In this document: positions 1 to 8,168 of the stretch, in pieces | Position numbering within the stretch: the first letter of the stretch is position 1 | Layout: every line of letters starts with the position of its first letter | NCBI GenBank assembly: GCA_963697675.1 | Contig: CAVOOW010000007.1 | Coordinates: 124,001 to 188,000, forward strand | Direction: 5' to 3' | From: CAVOOW01 sp963697675 | GTDB lineage: Bacteria > Actinomycetota > Actinomycetes > JACCUZ01 | Length of the DNA stretch: 64,000 bases | The notes under the pieces: generated by a model | The model's input: only the letters and a program-made list of their open reading frames with translations | What the model was told of the DNA's origin: nothing | The model's database searches: none | Program-made: the position numbers and the translations under genes

Positions 1-2
1 TC

Positions 3-590
3 GCCCTGCAGGGCGATGTCCGTGAGCACCTGCAGGTGCTCCGGTCCCTGGGTGCCAACGCGGTGCCGGTGCGTCGCCCGGCGGAGCTCGACGAGGTCGA
101 CGCCCTGGTCCTGCCGGGTGGCGAGTCGACGACGATGGTCAAGCTGGCCGTGACGTTCGACCTGTTCGAGCCGCTGCGCAAGCGGGTGGCGGAGGGCATG
201 CCGTCCTTCGGGTCGTGCGCGGGGATGATCCTGCTGGCCGACCGCATCGAGGACGGCATCGCCGGGCAGCCCACCATCGGCGGGCTCGATGTCGTCGTAC
301 GCCGGAACGCCTTTGGACGCCAGGTCGACTCCTTCGAGGCCGACGTGCACATGACGGGCATCGACGGTGACCCGGTGCATGCGGTCTTCATCCGCGCGCC
401 ATGGGTCGAGTCGACCGGCGCCGGCGTCGAGATCCTGGCGCGGGTCTGGGGCGGCCCGGCCGACGGTAGGGTCGTCGCGGTACGCGGCGGGGTCCACGAC
501 CACCTGCTTGCCACCTCGTTCCACCCCGAGCTCACCGGTGACCCACGGGTCCACGAGTTGTTCCTGAAGATCGTGAGGGAGCGTTCATGA
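3..590 (+). CDS. pdxT: PdxT, glutaminase subunit of PLP synthase (5' end missing)
   Basis: Glutamine amidotransferase subunit of the PdxS/PdxT pyridoxal 5'-phosphate synthase; it hydrolyses glutamine and channels ammonia to PdxS. The reading frame is already open at base 3 with ALQGDVREHL, the family's usual residues about 8-10 from the start, so only a few codons lie outside the window. The nucleophile motif GSCAGM and the C-terminal SFHPEL segment holding the His/Glu of the triad are both present. PGGEST near the N terminus is also typical. The stop overlaps a 17-codon reading frame (ATGA) that leads to yebC. pdxS would be expected just upstream. The internal GTG at base 36 is not the real start. 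Confidence 0.93.
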   Translation, partial: ALQGDVREHLQVLRSLGANAVPVRRPAELDEVDALVLPGGESTTMVKLAVTFDLFEPLRKRVAEGMPSFGSCAGMILLADRIEDGIAGQPTIGGLDVVVRRNAFGRQVDSFEADVHMTGIDGDPVHAVFIRAPWVESTGAGVEILARVWGGPADGRVVAVRGGVHDHLLATSFHPELTGDPRVHELFLKIVRERS

Positions 591-640
591 GCGAGCTTGC
601 GAGCTCATCATCGGCACAGCGTGTTTGCGAGCGCGTCTGA
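587..640 (+). other. 17-codon reading frame between pdxT and yebC
   Basis: An ATG overlapping the pdxT stop opens a short frame encoding MSELASSSSAQRVCERV and ends 22 bases before yebC. It could be a translated coupling peptide or simply a repetitive linker; the DNA (GAGCGAGCTTGCGAGCTC) is itself partly repetitive. There is no ribosome binding site beyond the end of pdxT and no recognised family. Weak support as a gene. Confidence 0.25.
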
Positions 641-662
641 CGAGCGCCAGCGAGGAGGGCGC

Positions 663-1416
663 ATGAGCGGCCACTCCAAGTGGGCGACGACCAAGCACAA
701 GAAGGCCGTTGTCGACGCGCGGCGCGGTGCGATGTTCGCCAAGCTGATCAAGAACATCGAGGTCGCCGCGCGCACCGGGGGCGGCGACCTCGCAGGCAAC
801 CCGACGCTCTACGACGCGGTCCAGAAGGCGAAGAAGTCGTCGGTCCCCAACGACAACATCGACCGCGCCGCTCAAGCGCGGGTCCGGCGCTGAGGCGGGC
901 GGGGCCGACTACCAGACGATCATGTACGAGGGTTACGGGCCCAACGGTGTCGCCGTGCTGGTCGAGTGCCTGACCGACAACCGCAACAGGGCCGCGTCAG
1001 AGGTGCGGATCGCGCTCACTCGCAACGGCGGGACGATGGCCGACCCCGGCTCGGTTTCCTACCTGTTCAACCGCAAGGGTGTCGTCATCGTGTCCAAGGT
1101 CGACGGCATGGGCGAGGACGACGTGCTGATGGCCGTCCTCGACGCCGGCGCCGAGGAGGTCAACGACCTCGGTGAGGCGTACGAGGTGGTCTCGGAGGCC
1201 ACCGATCTCGTGGCTGTGCGGACCGCCCTGCAGACGGCCGGCATCGACTACGACTCCGCCGACGCCTCGTTCATCCCCTCGGTCTACGTCCCGCTCGACG
1301 AGGACGGTGCTCGCAAGGTCTTCCGGCTCATCGAGGCGCTCGAGGACAGCGACGACGTGCAGAACGTGTGGGCCAACTACGACGTGTCCGACGAGATCAT
1401 GGAGTCCGTGGGCTAG
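663..1416 (+). CDS. yebC: YebC/PmpR-type protein (frame broken by one extra base)
   Basis: TACO1/YebC family protein; members act as transcriptional regulators or help ribosomes through difficult sequences. The N terminus MSGHSKWATTKHKKA is the family signature, and the C-terminal half ends with VWANYDVSDEIM. The start is preceded by GAGGAGG. The frame changes near base 870: removing one C after gaccgcgccg restores NIDRAVKRGSG and a 250-residue protein, the normal length. The break is almost certainly a sequence error, since the gene is conserved on both sides. YebC beside the ruvCAB operon is the standard bacterial arrangement. Confidence 0.9.
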
Positions 1417-1424
1417 AGCGCCTG

Positions 1425-1474
1425 GCGCGACCTTCGTCCCCGACACGCCGGTGTGTCGGGGCCAAAGGTCGCGC
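1425..1474. terminator. Long palindrome after yebC
   Basis: Ten-base outer arms (GCGCGACCTT and its complement) and nine-base inner arms (CCCCGACAC and its complement) are separated by a 3x3 internal loop and capped by a six-base loop. It starts 9 bases after the yebC stop. No T run follows, so it may be a non-canonical terminator or a palindromic intergenic element. The same two-step architecture recurs at 10688-10779. Confidence 0.7.
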
Positions 1475-1577
1475 TCCGGTCCGCGATGCGGGTGGTCGCG
1501 GAGGTCGCTTCGGGCGGGATTGGGGGGCGTGGGCGTGTCGCGCGGGGCTTGTCGGCGGTCGCCGGTAGCGTGTCTTC

Positions 1578-1593
1578 CCGAACAGGTGTTCGG
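1578..1593. promoter_or_regulatory. LexA (SOS) box upstream of ruvC
   Basis: A perfect 16-base palindrome, CCGAACAGGTGTTCGG, contains the GAAC-N4-GTTC core of the actinobacterial/Gram-positive LexA operator. It lies 63 bases upstream of the ruvC start, so the ruvCAB operon is probably DNA-damage inducible, as known in mycobacteria. The outer bases are C/G rather than the more common T/A. Confidence 0.85.
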
Positions 1594-1655
1594 ACGATGC
1601 GGTGTCCAGCGTCTCGGCCGAGCGGCTCGGAACATCCGACGAGGGGTGGTACGGC

Positions 1656-2186
1656 GTGCGCGTGCTCGGGGTCGATCCGGGCCTGACCCGCTGCGGGCTA
1701 GGTGTCGTCGAGGGATCTGTCGGGCGGCCGCTGAGCCTGGTCGCCGTCGGCGTCGTGCGCACCTCGCCGACTGCCGACATCGGCGCCCGGCTGGTCGGCA
1801 TCGAGCGTGGCATCGAGGCCTGGCTCGACGAGCACCAGCCCGATGCGGTCGCCGTCGAGCGCGTGTTCAGCCAGCACAACGTGCGCACGGTCATGGGCAC
1901 GGCCCAGGCCAGCGCGGTCGCCATCGTCTGCGCAGCCCGACGCGGCCTGCCCGTCGCGCTGCACACGCCGAGCGAGATGAAGGCTGCGGTGACCGGCAAC
2001 GGGCGGGCCGACAAGGCGCAGGTGGCGGCGATGGTCACGCGCATCCTGCGGCTCGACGCGATCCCGAGCCCGGCCGACGCGGCTGATGCGCTGGGGCTGG
2101 CGGTCTGCCACCTGTGGCGCGGCGCGGCCCAGGCCCGGCTGGCCGCAGCAGTCGAACGCAGCACCGCCGCAGCGGCCGCCCGATGA
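1656..2186 (+). CDS. ruvC: RuvC Holliday junction resolvase
   Basis: Endonuclease that cleaves Holliday junctions in the RuvABC complex. GTG at 1656 is chosen because GVDPG then sits at residues 5-9 as in the family and GAGGGG lies about 9 bases upstream; the frame extends further 5' but without conserved sequence. Acidic catalytic residues are visible at Asp7, Glu68 (VERVF) and Asp141/Asp144 (DAADALG), matching the spacing in E. coli RuvC. Length is 176 residues. The stop overlaps the ruvA start (ATGA), so ruvC and ruvA are translationally coupled. The LexA box upstream suggests SOS control. Confidence 0.95.
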   Translation: MRVLGVDPGLTRCGLGVVEGSVGRPLSLVAVGVVRTSPTADIGARLVGIERGIEAWLDEHQPDAVAVERVFSQHNVRTVMGTAQASAVAIVCAARRGLPVALHTPSEMKAAVTGNGRADKAQVAAMVTRILRLDAIPSPADAADALGLAVCHLWRGAAQARLAAAVERSTAAAAAR

Positions 2187-2806
2187 TCGCCTTCGTCGCA
2201 GGGCGGGTGGCCGCGTTGTCGTCCGACGGAGCGGTCGTCGAGGTCGGGGGCATCGGGCTGACCGTCCAGTGCACGCCGGGCACGCTGGCGGGTCTGCAGC
2301 TCGGCGAGCAGGCAAAGCTGCCCACCGCATTGATCGTGCGGGAAGACTCGCTGACGCTCTACGGCTTCGCCAGCGAGGACGAGCGTGTGGTCTTCGAGCT
2401 GCTGCAGACCGCGAGCGGCGTCGGGCCACGCCTCGCGCAGGCCATGCTCGCCACGCACCCCCCTGACGCTCTTCGGCGCGCTGTCGCGGCCGAGGACCTC
2501 GGTGCGCTGATGCTGGTGTCCGGCGTCGGCAGAAAGGGTGCCCAGCGCATCGTGCTCGAGCTCAAGGACAAGTTGGGTGCACCGACCGGCGTCGCAGTTT
2601 CCGGCCGGGTCCGCACCGTGTCGGCCGACACCCGGTGGCGCGACCAGCTGCAGTCCGCGTTGCTGGGTCTGGGCTGGTCACCCCGCGAGGCCGACGACGC
2701 TGTCGCGCACGTGTCACCCGAGGCCGACGAAGCCCTCGCGGCCGGCGGCGAGCCAGATGTCGCCGTACTCCTGCGCACCGCACTGCGCTCGCTGAGTCGC
2801 GTATGA
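2183..2806 (+). CDS. ruvA: RuvA Holliday junction branch migration protein
   Basis: Tetrameric DNA-binding subunit that recognises the four-way junction and recruits RuvB. The 207-residue protein begins MIAFVAGRVA. It has the OB-fold N-terminal domain, two helix-hairpin-helix motifs (ASGVGPRLA about residues 73-81 and VSGVGRKGAQR about 113-123) and a C-terminal domain with GWSPREADDA that contacts RuvB. The ATG overlaps the ruvC stop. RuvB follows after 64 bases. Confidence 0.95.
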   Translation: MIAFVAGRVAALSSDGAVVEVGGIGLTVQCTPGTLAGLQLGEQAKLPTALIVREDSLTLYGFASEDERVVFELLQTASGVGPRLAQAMLATHPPDALRRAVAAEDLGALMLVSGVGRKGAQRIVLELKDKLGAPTGVAVSGRVRTVSADTRWRDQLQSALLGLGWSPREADDAVAHVSPEADEALAAGGEPDVAVLLRTALRSLSRV

Positions 2807-2870
2807 GCAGCGTGACGGTGGGCACCGCGCGCTCCCTCTGCGACCCGACGAGTTCGCCGAGGCCCCGAGC

Positions 2871-3962
2871 ATGAGTGCCGCCTCGGCAAGCGGTGACGAG
2901 CGGCTGGTCAGTCCCGACGCCGACATTGACGAGCGCGCCGTCGAAGCGGCGCTGCGGCCGCGGACACTGGACGAGTTCATCGGCCAGCACCGGGTTCGGG
3001 CCCAGCTCGGTCTCATGCTCGAGGCGGCGCGGCGACGCGAGCGCACTCCCGACCACGTGCTGCTGAGCGGTCCACCCGGCCTCGGCAAGACCACGTTGGC
3101 GATGATCATCGCGGCCGAGATGCAGCAGCCCCTGCGCATCACCAGCGGTCCCGCGATCCAGCATGCCGGAGACCTCGCCGCGATCCTGTCGAGCCTGAGC
3201 GAGGGCGAGGTGCTCTTCCTCGACGAGATCCATCGCATGTCCCGGCCGGCGGAAGAGATGCTCTACATGGCCATGGAGGACTTCCGGGTCGACGTCATCG
3301 TCGGGAAGGGACCCGGGGCCACTGCGATCGCTCTCGAGATCCCCTCGTTCACGCTGGTGGGCGCCACCACTCGTGCCGGCCTGTTGCCCGGACCCCTGCG
3401 TGACCGGTTCGGTTTCACGGCCCACATGGACTTCTACGCCCCGGAGGAGCTCGAAGCCGTGCTGCGGCGTTCGGCGCAGCTTCTCGACGTGCCGGTGCAC
3501 GACGCCGGCACCGCGGAGGTGGCCGGACGGTCGCGTGGGACGCCGCGCATCGCCAACCGGCTGCTGCGCCGGGTACGTGACTACGCCCAGGTCAAGGCCG
3601 ACGGCACGGTCACCCTCGAGATCGCCCGCGCGGCTCTCGAGGTCTACGAGGTCGACGAGATCGGGCTCGACCGGCTCGACACCGCGGTGCTGAACGCTCT
3701 GATCCGCCGTTTCGGCGGCGGCCCTGTCGGGCTGTCGACCCTCGCGGTGGCTGTCGGCGAGGAGACCGAGACCGTCGAGGAGGTTGCTGAGCCGTTCCTG
3801 GTGCGCGTCGGGTTCCTTGCCCGCACACCGCGCGGCCGCGTTGCGACACCGGCGGCGTGGGCTCATCTGGGTCTCACCCCGCCGCGGCCGGCAGTGGCCG
3901 CGAGCGACACCGCGACGCTCCCGGGACTGTTCGACGCGGCCGACGACTCAGGCGCCAGGTAG
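2871..3962 (+). CDS. ruvB: RuvB branch migration ATPase
   Basis: AAA+ hexameric motor that drives branch migration. Walker A GPPGLGKTT (about residues 66-74), Walker B LFLDEIHR, sensor 1 GATTRAG and the arginine-finger region PLRDRFG are all present, followed by the winged-helix C-terminal domain (RTPRGRVATPAAW). Length is 363 residues. ATG at 2871 is used; the 64-base gap from ruvA contains no better in-frame start. The C terminus has an alanine/proline-rich extension of about 30 residues beyond the usual end. Confidence 0.95.
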   Translation: MSAASASGDERLVSPDADIDERAVEAALRPRTLDEFIGQHRVRAQLGLMLEAARRRERTPDHVLLSGPPGLGKTTLAMIIAAEMQQPLRITSGPAIQHAGDLAAILSSLSEGEVLFLDEIHRMSRPAEEMLYMAMEDFRVDVIVGKGPGATAIALEIPSFTLVGATTRAGLLPGPLRDRFGFTAHMDFYAPEELEAVLRRSAQLLDVPVHDAGTAEVAGRSRGTPRIANRLLRRVRDYAQVKADGTVTLEIARAALEVYEVDEIGLDRLDTAVLNALIRRFGGGPVGLSTLAVAVGEETETVEEVAEPFLVRVGFLARTPRGRVATPAAWAHLGLTPPRPAVAASDTATLPGLFDAADDSGAR

Positions 3963-4022
3963 ACTCCGGGGCGGCCTGACGGCGAACTGCCCGGGCACCC
4001 CGCTGGAAAGGCAGTTATCACC

Positions 4023-4376
4023 GTGAAAGACGTCGGCCCGCTGATCTGGGTCGTCCTGTTGGCCGGCACGTTCTACTTCCTGATCATCCGGCCGACTCGA
4101 AACCGCCAGCGAGCTCAGCAACGTCTCAGCGACCAGCTGACCGTCGGTGCTCGGGTGATGACCACATCGGGGCTGTTCGCCGAGGTTGTGGGTTTCGAGG
4201 ACGACGCAGTGCTGCTCGAGGCCTCGCCTGGGGTGACCACCCGCTGGACGAAGGCGGCGGTCTCGCGGATCCTGCCCGAGCCCGATGCTGAGGATGACTC
4301 CGAGGAGCCCGACGCCGACAGGCCCCCGGACGATCCGGACGCGCCGGATGCCGACAGCACGGACCGACCGACGTAA
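4023..4376 (+). CDS. yajC: YajC, Sec translocon accessory subunit
   Basis: Small membrane protein of the SecDF-YajC complex. GTG at 4023 follows GGAAAGG at about 12 bases. One N-terminal transmembrane helix (residues about 6-22, ending YFLIIRP) is followed by the conserved RPTRNRQRAQQ and VMTTSGLFAEV segments. The last 35 residues are very acidic (Asp/Glu/Pro rich), an actinobacterial feature. secD follows after about 60 bases. Confidence 0.92.
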   Translation: MKDVGPLIWVVLLAGTFYFLIIRPTRNRQRAQQRLSDQLTVGARVMTTSGLFAEVVGFEDDAVLLEASPGVTTRWTKAAVSRILPEPDAEDDSEEPDADRPPDDPDAPDADSTDRPT

Positions 4377-4436
4377 GACCTGCGCACGGCGCTGCCCTCT
4401 GTGGCGCCAGCGACGAGAGAAGGTAGTGACAACAGC

Positions 4437-6275
4437 GTGGCCACACCCACAGTGTCGCGCCCTGGGCGCATCATCGCCGCCCTCGTGGTGCTCATCGCGC
4501 TCGTGTTCGGGCTCATCTACTTCGTGGCTCCCGACCACATCGGCAAGGAGACGCTCTCCCTCTCGACGAAGTTCAAGCCGCGGCTCGGCCTGGACCTCGA
4601 GGGCGGCACCAGTGTGATCCTCACGCCGCGCGTGGCGCAGGGCTCCACGGCCAAGATCTCCAACGATGCGCTCAACCAGGCAGTCAGCATCATCCGCAGC
4701 CGGGTCGACTCGTTCGGTGTCGCGGAGGCTGAGGTCACGACCGTCGGCAAGAACATCGTCATCTCGGTGCCCGGCAAGCAGGACAAGAACATCCTCGACA
4801 CGGTGAAGCAGACCGCGCAGCTGCGGTTCCGCCGCGTGCTCCTGTCGGGTCCCGGCTCGCCCGCGCCGGCCCCGACACCGACCCCGACGGGCTCGGCCTC
4901 GCCCAGCCCGACTGGCTCAGCGTCACCCTCGACGACACCGACACCGACGCCGACCAAGACGAAGAAGAAGAACAACAACCAGAACCGGGCCATCCCGCGT
5001 GCGCTGGCCGCCGCCTCGAGCACGAGCACGCCGGCCGCCTCGAGCACCTCGACGCCCTCGCCGACCGTGACGCCCACGCCGACCGCTCCAGCAGCGACGC
5101 CGGCGCCCGCCACCGGCATCGGTGTCGTCCCGATCACGCCTGAACTGCAAGCCGAGTACGACGCCCTGGACTGCAGCAAGACGAAGCTGGTCCAGGCCCA
5201 GCTGCACAAGCCCGGCGCCGACTCGCCGAACAAGCCGCTCGTGACGTGCGAGACAGATGGCTCCGCGAAGTACATCCTCGGCCCGGCGGTCGTGCAGGGC
5301 ACCGAAGTCAAGACGGCCAGCGCCAACCTGTCGTCGAGCAACGGCGTCGCGACCGGTGGCTGGGAGGTCAACCTCGCGTTCAACGGGAGTGGTCGCAAGA
5401 AGTTCGGCGACGTGACGCGAGAGATGGTCACCCAGACGGCCGGCAGCGACCTCAACCGGTTTGCCATCGTGCTCGACGGGCTGGTCGTCTCCGCTCCGCA
5501 GACCAATGGTGCGATCACCGACGGAAACGCCCAGATCACGGGCAACTTCACGCAGGACGAAGCCACCAGCCTCGCCAACGTCTTGAAGTACGGCGCCCTG
5601 CCGCTGACCTTCGACGCCGGGGATGTGCAGGAGATCTCCGCGACCCTGGGCAGCGACCAGTTGCGGGCCGGCCTGATCGCCGGCGCCATCGGGCTGCTCC
5701 TGGTCGTGCTCTACTCGCTGCTCTACTACCGCGGACTCGGTTTCGTCACGGTGGCCAGCTTGTGCGTCTCCGCTGTCCTGACCTACGGCCTGGTCGTGCT
5801 GCTCGGCTGGCAGCTGGGCTTCCGGCTCAGTCTCGCCGGCGTCGCGGGTCTGATCGTCGCCATCGGCATCACGGCCGACTCGTTCGTCGTGTACTTCGAA
5901 CGACTGCGTGACGAGGTGCGCGAGGGCAAGACGCTGCGGGTCGCCGTGGAGAGTGGCTGGATCCGTGCTCGGCGCACCATCCTGGCCGCCGACTTCGTGT
6001 CGTTCCTCGCCGCGGTGATCCTCTACATCCTTTCGGCAGGCAGTGTTCGCGGGTTCGCGTTCACACTCGGTCTCACGACCCTGATCGACATCGTGGTGGT
6101 GTTCGGGTTCACCAAGCCGATGCTGACGATCTTGGCTCGAACGGAGTTCTTCGGACAGGGTCACAAGTGGTCGGGCCTGGACCCCGAACGCCTCGGGTCG
6201 ACCCGTCGAACGCTGCTGACTCCGGCGCCGCGCGGCCGCGGCGCATCCCCGACCACCCCCGCGACGGAGGCCTGA
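4437..6275 (+). CDS. secD: SecD protein-export membrane protein with Thr/Pro-rich insert
   Basis: RND-family subunit that uses proton motive force to complete Sec translocation. There is one N-terminal transmembrane helix, the LGLDLEGGT signature (D1 motif), a large extracytoplasmic domain, then five C-terminal helices starting near LIAGAIGLLLVV and including GVAGLIVAIGITADS. Residues about 138-227 are a low-complexity Thr/Ser/Pro/Ala insert with a KTKKKNNNQN patch, placed inside the first periplasmic domain. GTG at 4437 is preferred; GTG at 4401 in the same frame would add 12 residues. GAGAAGG lies 13 bases upstream. The stop overlaps the secF ATG (TGATG). Confidence 0.93.
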   Translation: MATPTVSRPGRIIAALVVLIALVFGLIYFVAPDHIGKETLSLSTKFKPRLGLDLEGGTSVILTPRVAQGSTAKISNDALNQAVSIIRSRVDSFGVAEAEVTTVGKNIVISVPGKQDKNILDTVKQTAQLRFRRVLLSGPGSPAPAPTPTPTGSASPSPTGSASPSTTPTPTPTKTKKKNNNQNRAIPRALAAASSTSTPAASSTSTPSPTVTPTPTAPAATPAPATGIGVVPITPELQAEYDALDCSKTKLVQAQLHKPGADSPNKPLVTCETDGSAKYILGPAVVQGTEVKTASANLSSSNGVATGGWEVNLAFNGSGRKKFGDVTREMVTQTAGSDLNRFAIVLDGLVVSAPQTNGAITDGNAQITGNFTQDEATSLANVLKYGALPLTFDAGDVQEISATLGSDQLRAGLIAGAIGLLLVVLYSLLYYRGLGFVTVASLCVSAVLTYGLVVLLGWQLGFRLSLAGVAGLIVAIGITADSFVVYFERLRDEVREGKTLRVAVESGWIRARRTILAADFVSFLAAVILYILSAGSVRGFAFTLGLTTLIDIVVVFGFTKPMLTILARTEFFGQGHKWSGLDPERLGSTRRTLLTPAPRGRGASPTTPATEA

Positions 6276-7462
6276 TGTCCCGGCTCGGAACGCTTGGTGC
6301 GCGTCTCTATCGTGGTGAGGTCTCCTACGAGTTCGTCGAGAAGCGCAAGATCTGGTACACCATCTCCGCGATCCTGCTCGTCATCTCGATCGCCTCGCTG
6401 ATGTTCAAGGGACTCACGCTCGGCATCGAGTTCAAGGGCGGCGCCGAGTTCCAGGTGACCTCCCCAAAGGTCAGTGAGTCGGCGATGCTCAAGACCGTCA
6501 GCTCGACGGTCGGCGGGGAAATCGTCGTGCAGCGGGTGGGCAGCAACCAGGTGCGGGCCCAGACCGAGAAGCTGACCTCGGACCAGCTCGAAGAGGTGCA
6601 GCAGGCCCTCATCGAAAGGTTCGGTGTCACCCGCGACAGCATCGACACGCAGTTCATCGGACCGAGCTGGGGCAAGGACGTCTCGTCCAAGGCGCTCAAG
6701 GCCCTGCTGTTCTTCCTGCTCGGAGTGGTCATCTTCCTGTCGCTGTACTTCGAGTGGAAGATGGCGGTCGCGGCGATGATCGCCCTCATCCACGACCTCA
6801 TCATCACGGCAGGCATCTACTCCCTGATCGGCTTCGAGGTGACTCCGGCGACGGTCATCGGGTTCCTCACGATCCTCGGCTATTCGCTCTATGACACCGT
6901 CGTCGTGTTCGACAAGGTCCGCGAGAACACCGCCGGGCTCCAGGGCGGCAGCCGGATGACCTACAGCCAGGCCGCGAACCTCGCTGTCAACCAGACCCTG
7001 GTCCGGTCGATCAACACCTCGATCATCGCGCTGCTGCCGATCGCAGCCATCCTCTACGCCGGCATCGTGCTGCTCGGCGCGGGACCGCTGAAGGACCTGG
7101 CACTCGCGCTGTTCGTCGGTGTGGCGATCGGCGCCTACTCCTCGATCTTCATCGCGACGCCGATCCTGGCGCAGCTGAAGGAGCGGGAGCCGGCCATGCA
7201 GGCGCTCGCCAAGCGCGTCGCCGGCCGTGCAGGCGGCGGCGGCAAGCCCCCGGCCAAGAGCGGAACGGTCACGTCACGCCGCGCCGCAGCAACGGCCGAC
7301 ACCTCGGCCGATGACGAGTTCGAGCCGGGTGAGCAGCCCGAGCCAGCGGCCGCGGTGGCCCGGTCCACCCCGCGCCCGGCACCGGCCCGCCGTCCGGGTC
7401 AGCCGCAGCGCAACCAGCCGCGCAAGGGCAAGAACCGTCCCGGTGGCAAGAAGCGCCGCTGA
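6275..7462 (+). CDS. secF: SecF protein-export membrane protein
   Basis: Partner of SecD. The 395-residue protein starts MSRLGTLGARLYRGE after a GGAGG ribosome binding site inside the end of secD. It has an N-terminal helix (IWYTISAILLVISIASL), the LGIEFKGGAEF motif and five further helices, including GFLTILGYSLYDTVVVFD. The last 90 residues are a Pro/Ala/Arg-rich cytoplasmic tail ending in KGKNRPGGKKRR, probably ribosome- or nucleic-acid-facing. The TGATG overlap with secD shows coupled translation. Confidence 0.95.
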   Translation: MSRLGTLGARLYRGEVSYEFVEKRKIWYTISAILLVISIASLMFKGLTLGIEFKGGAEFQVTSPKVSESAMLKTVSSTVGGEIVVQRVGSNQVRAQTEKLTSDQLEEVQQALIERFGVTRDSIDTQFIGPSWGKDVSSKALKALLFFLLGVVIFLSLYFEWKMAVAAMIALIHDLIITAGIYSLIGFEVTPATVIGFLTILGYSLYDTVVVFDKVRENTAGLQGGSRMTYSQAANLAVNQTLVRSINTSIIALLPIAAILYAGIVLLGAGPLKDLALALFVGVAIGAYSSIFIATPILAQLKEREPAMQALAKRVAGRAGGGGKPPAKSGTVTSRRAAATADTSADDEFEPGEQPEPAAAVARSTPRPAPARRPGQPQRNQPRKGKNRPGGKKRR

Positions 7463-7537
7463 CGGCCGCCGCGGACGGCGCCGCGCGAGACAGGCGACGT
7501 ACGACTGATCAGAACGAGCGAGGGGAAGCCGCGCCGG

Positions 7538-8092
7538 ATGACTGTCTTCGACTCGAGCGCGCGCGACCTGGTGCTGGCGCACATCCGCGATGTCCCCGAC
7601 TTCCCGGAGCCAGGCATCGTGTTCAAGGACATCACGCCGCTGCTCGCCGCCCCCGCCGCCTTCGCGGCGGTCGTCGACGCGTTCGCGTCACACGCCGGTC
7701 CCTCCGGGGTGGGCCCGGTCGACAAGATCGTCGGCATCGAGGCCCGGGGGTTCATCCTCGCCGCCCCGGTGGCGGTGCAGCTCGGCGTCGGCTTCGTGCC
7801 GGTGCGCAAGCAGGGCAAGCTGCCGGGCGCGACGCTGACGGGCAGCTATGCGCTCGAGTACGGCGAGGCCACGATCGAGGTCGTGACGGACGCCTTCGCG
7901 GTGGGGGACCGGGTGCTGGTGATCGACGACGTGCTGGCCACGGGGGGCACGGCCGAGGCGACCGTCGAGCTGGTACGCCGCGCGGGGGCCGAGGTGGTGG
8001 GGTTGTCGGTCCTGCTCGAACTGTCCTTCCTCGAGGGGCGCGCGCGCCTCACGGCGGGTGGCGACGACGTACATGCCCTGATTACGGTCTGA
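7538..8092 (+). CDS. apt: Adenine phosphoribosyltransferase
   Basis: Converts adenine and PRPP to AMP. The 184-residue type I phosphoribosyltransferase has FPEPGIVFKDITPLL near the N terminus, a GIEARGFILAAPVA loop and the PRPP-binding motif VLVIDDVLATGGT (about residues 126-138). The stretch KLPGAT...YALEYG is the flexible active-site loop. Its position between secF and rel is conserved in actinobacteria. The start follows GAGGGGAAG. No frame problems. Confidence 0.96.
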   Translation: MTVFDSSARDLVLAHIRDVPDFPEPGIVFKDITPLLAAPAAFAAVVDAFASHAGPSGVGPVDKIVGIEARGFILAAPVAVQLGVGFVPVRKQGKLPGATLTGSYALEYGEATIEVVTDAFAVGDRVLVIDDVLATGGTAEATVELVRRAGAEVVGLSVLLELSFLEGRARLTAGGDDVHALITV

Positions 8093-8168
8093 CACCGATA
8101 AACCGTCTCATTCGCGAGACACTTGTAGACTCAAAGACTCCGACACCCTCGCCCCCGCGGAGCCGCTA

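Noticed and set aside
1602..1655. An upstream start for ruvC at 1602
   Set aside because: The added 18 residues are not conserved, and GTG at 1656 has a good ribosome binding site and places the catalytic Asp at residue 7.
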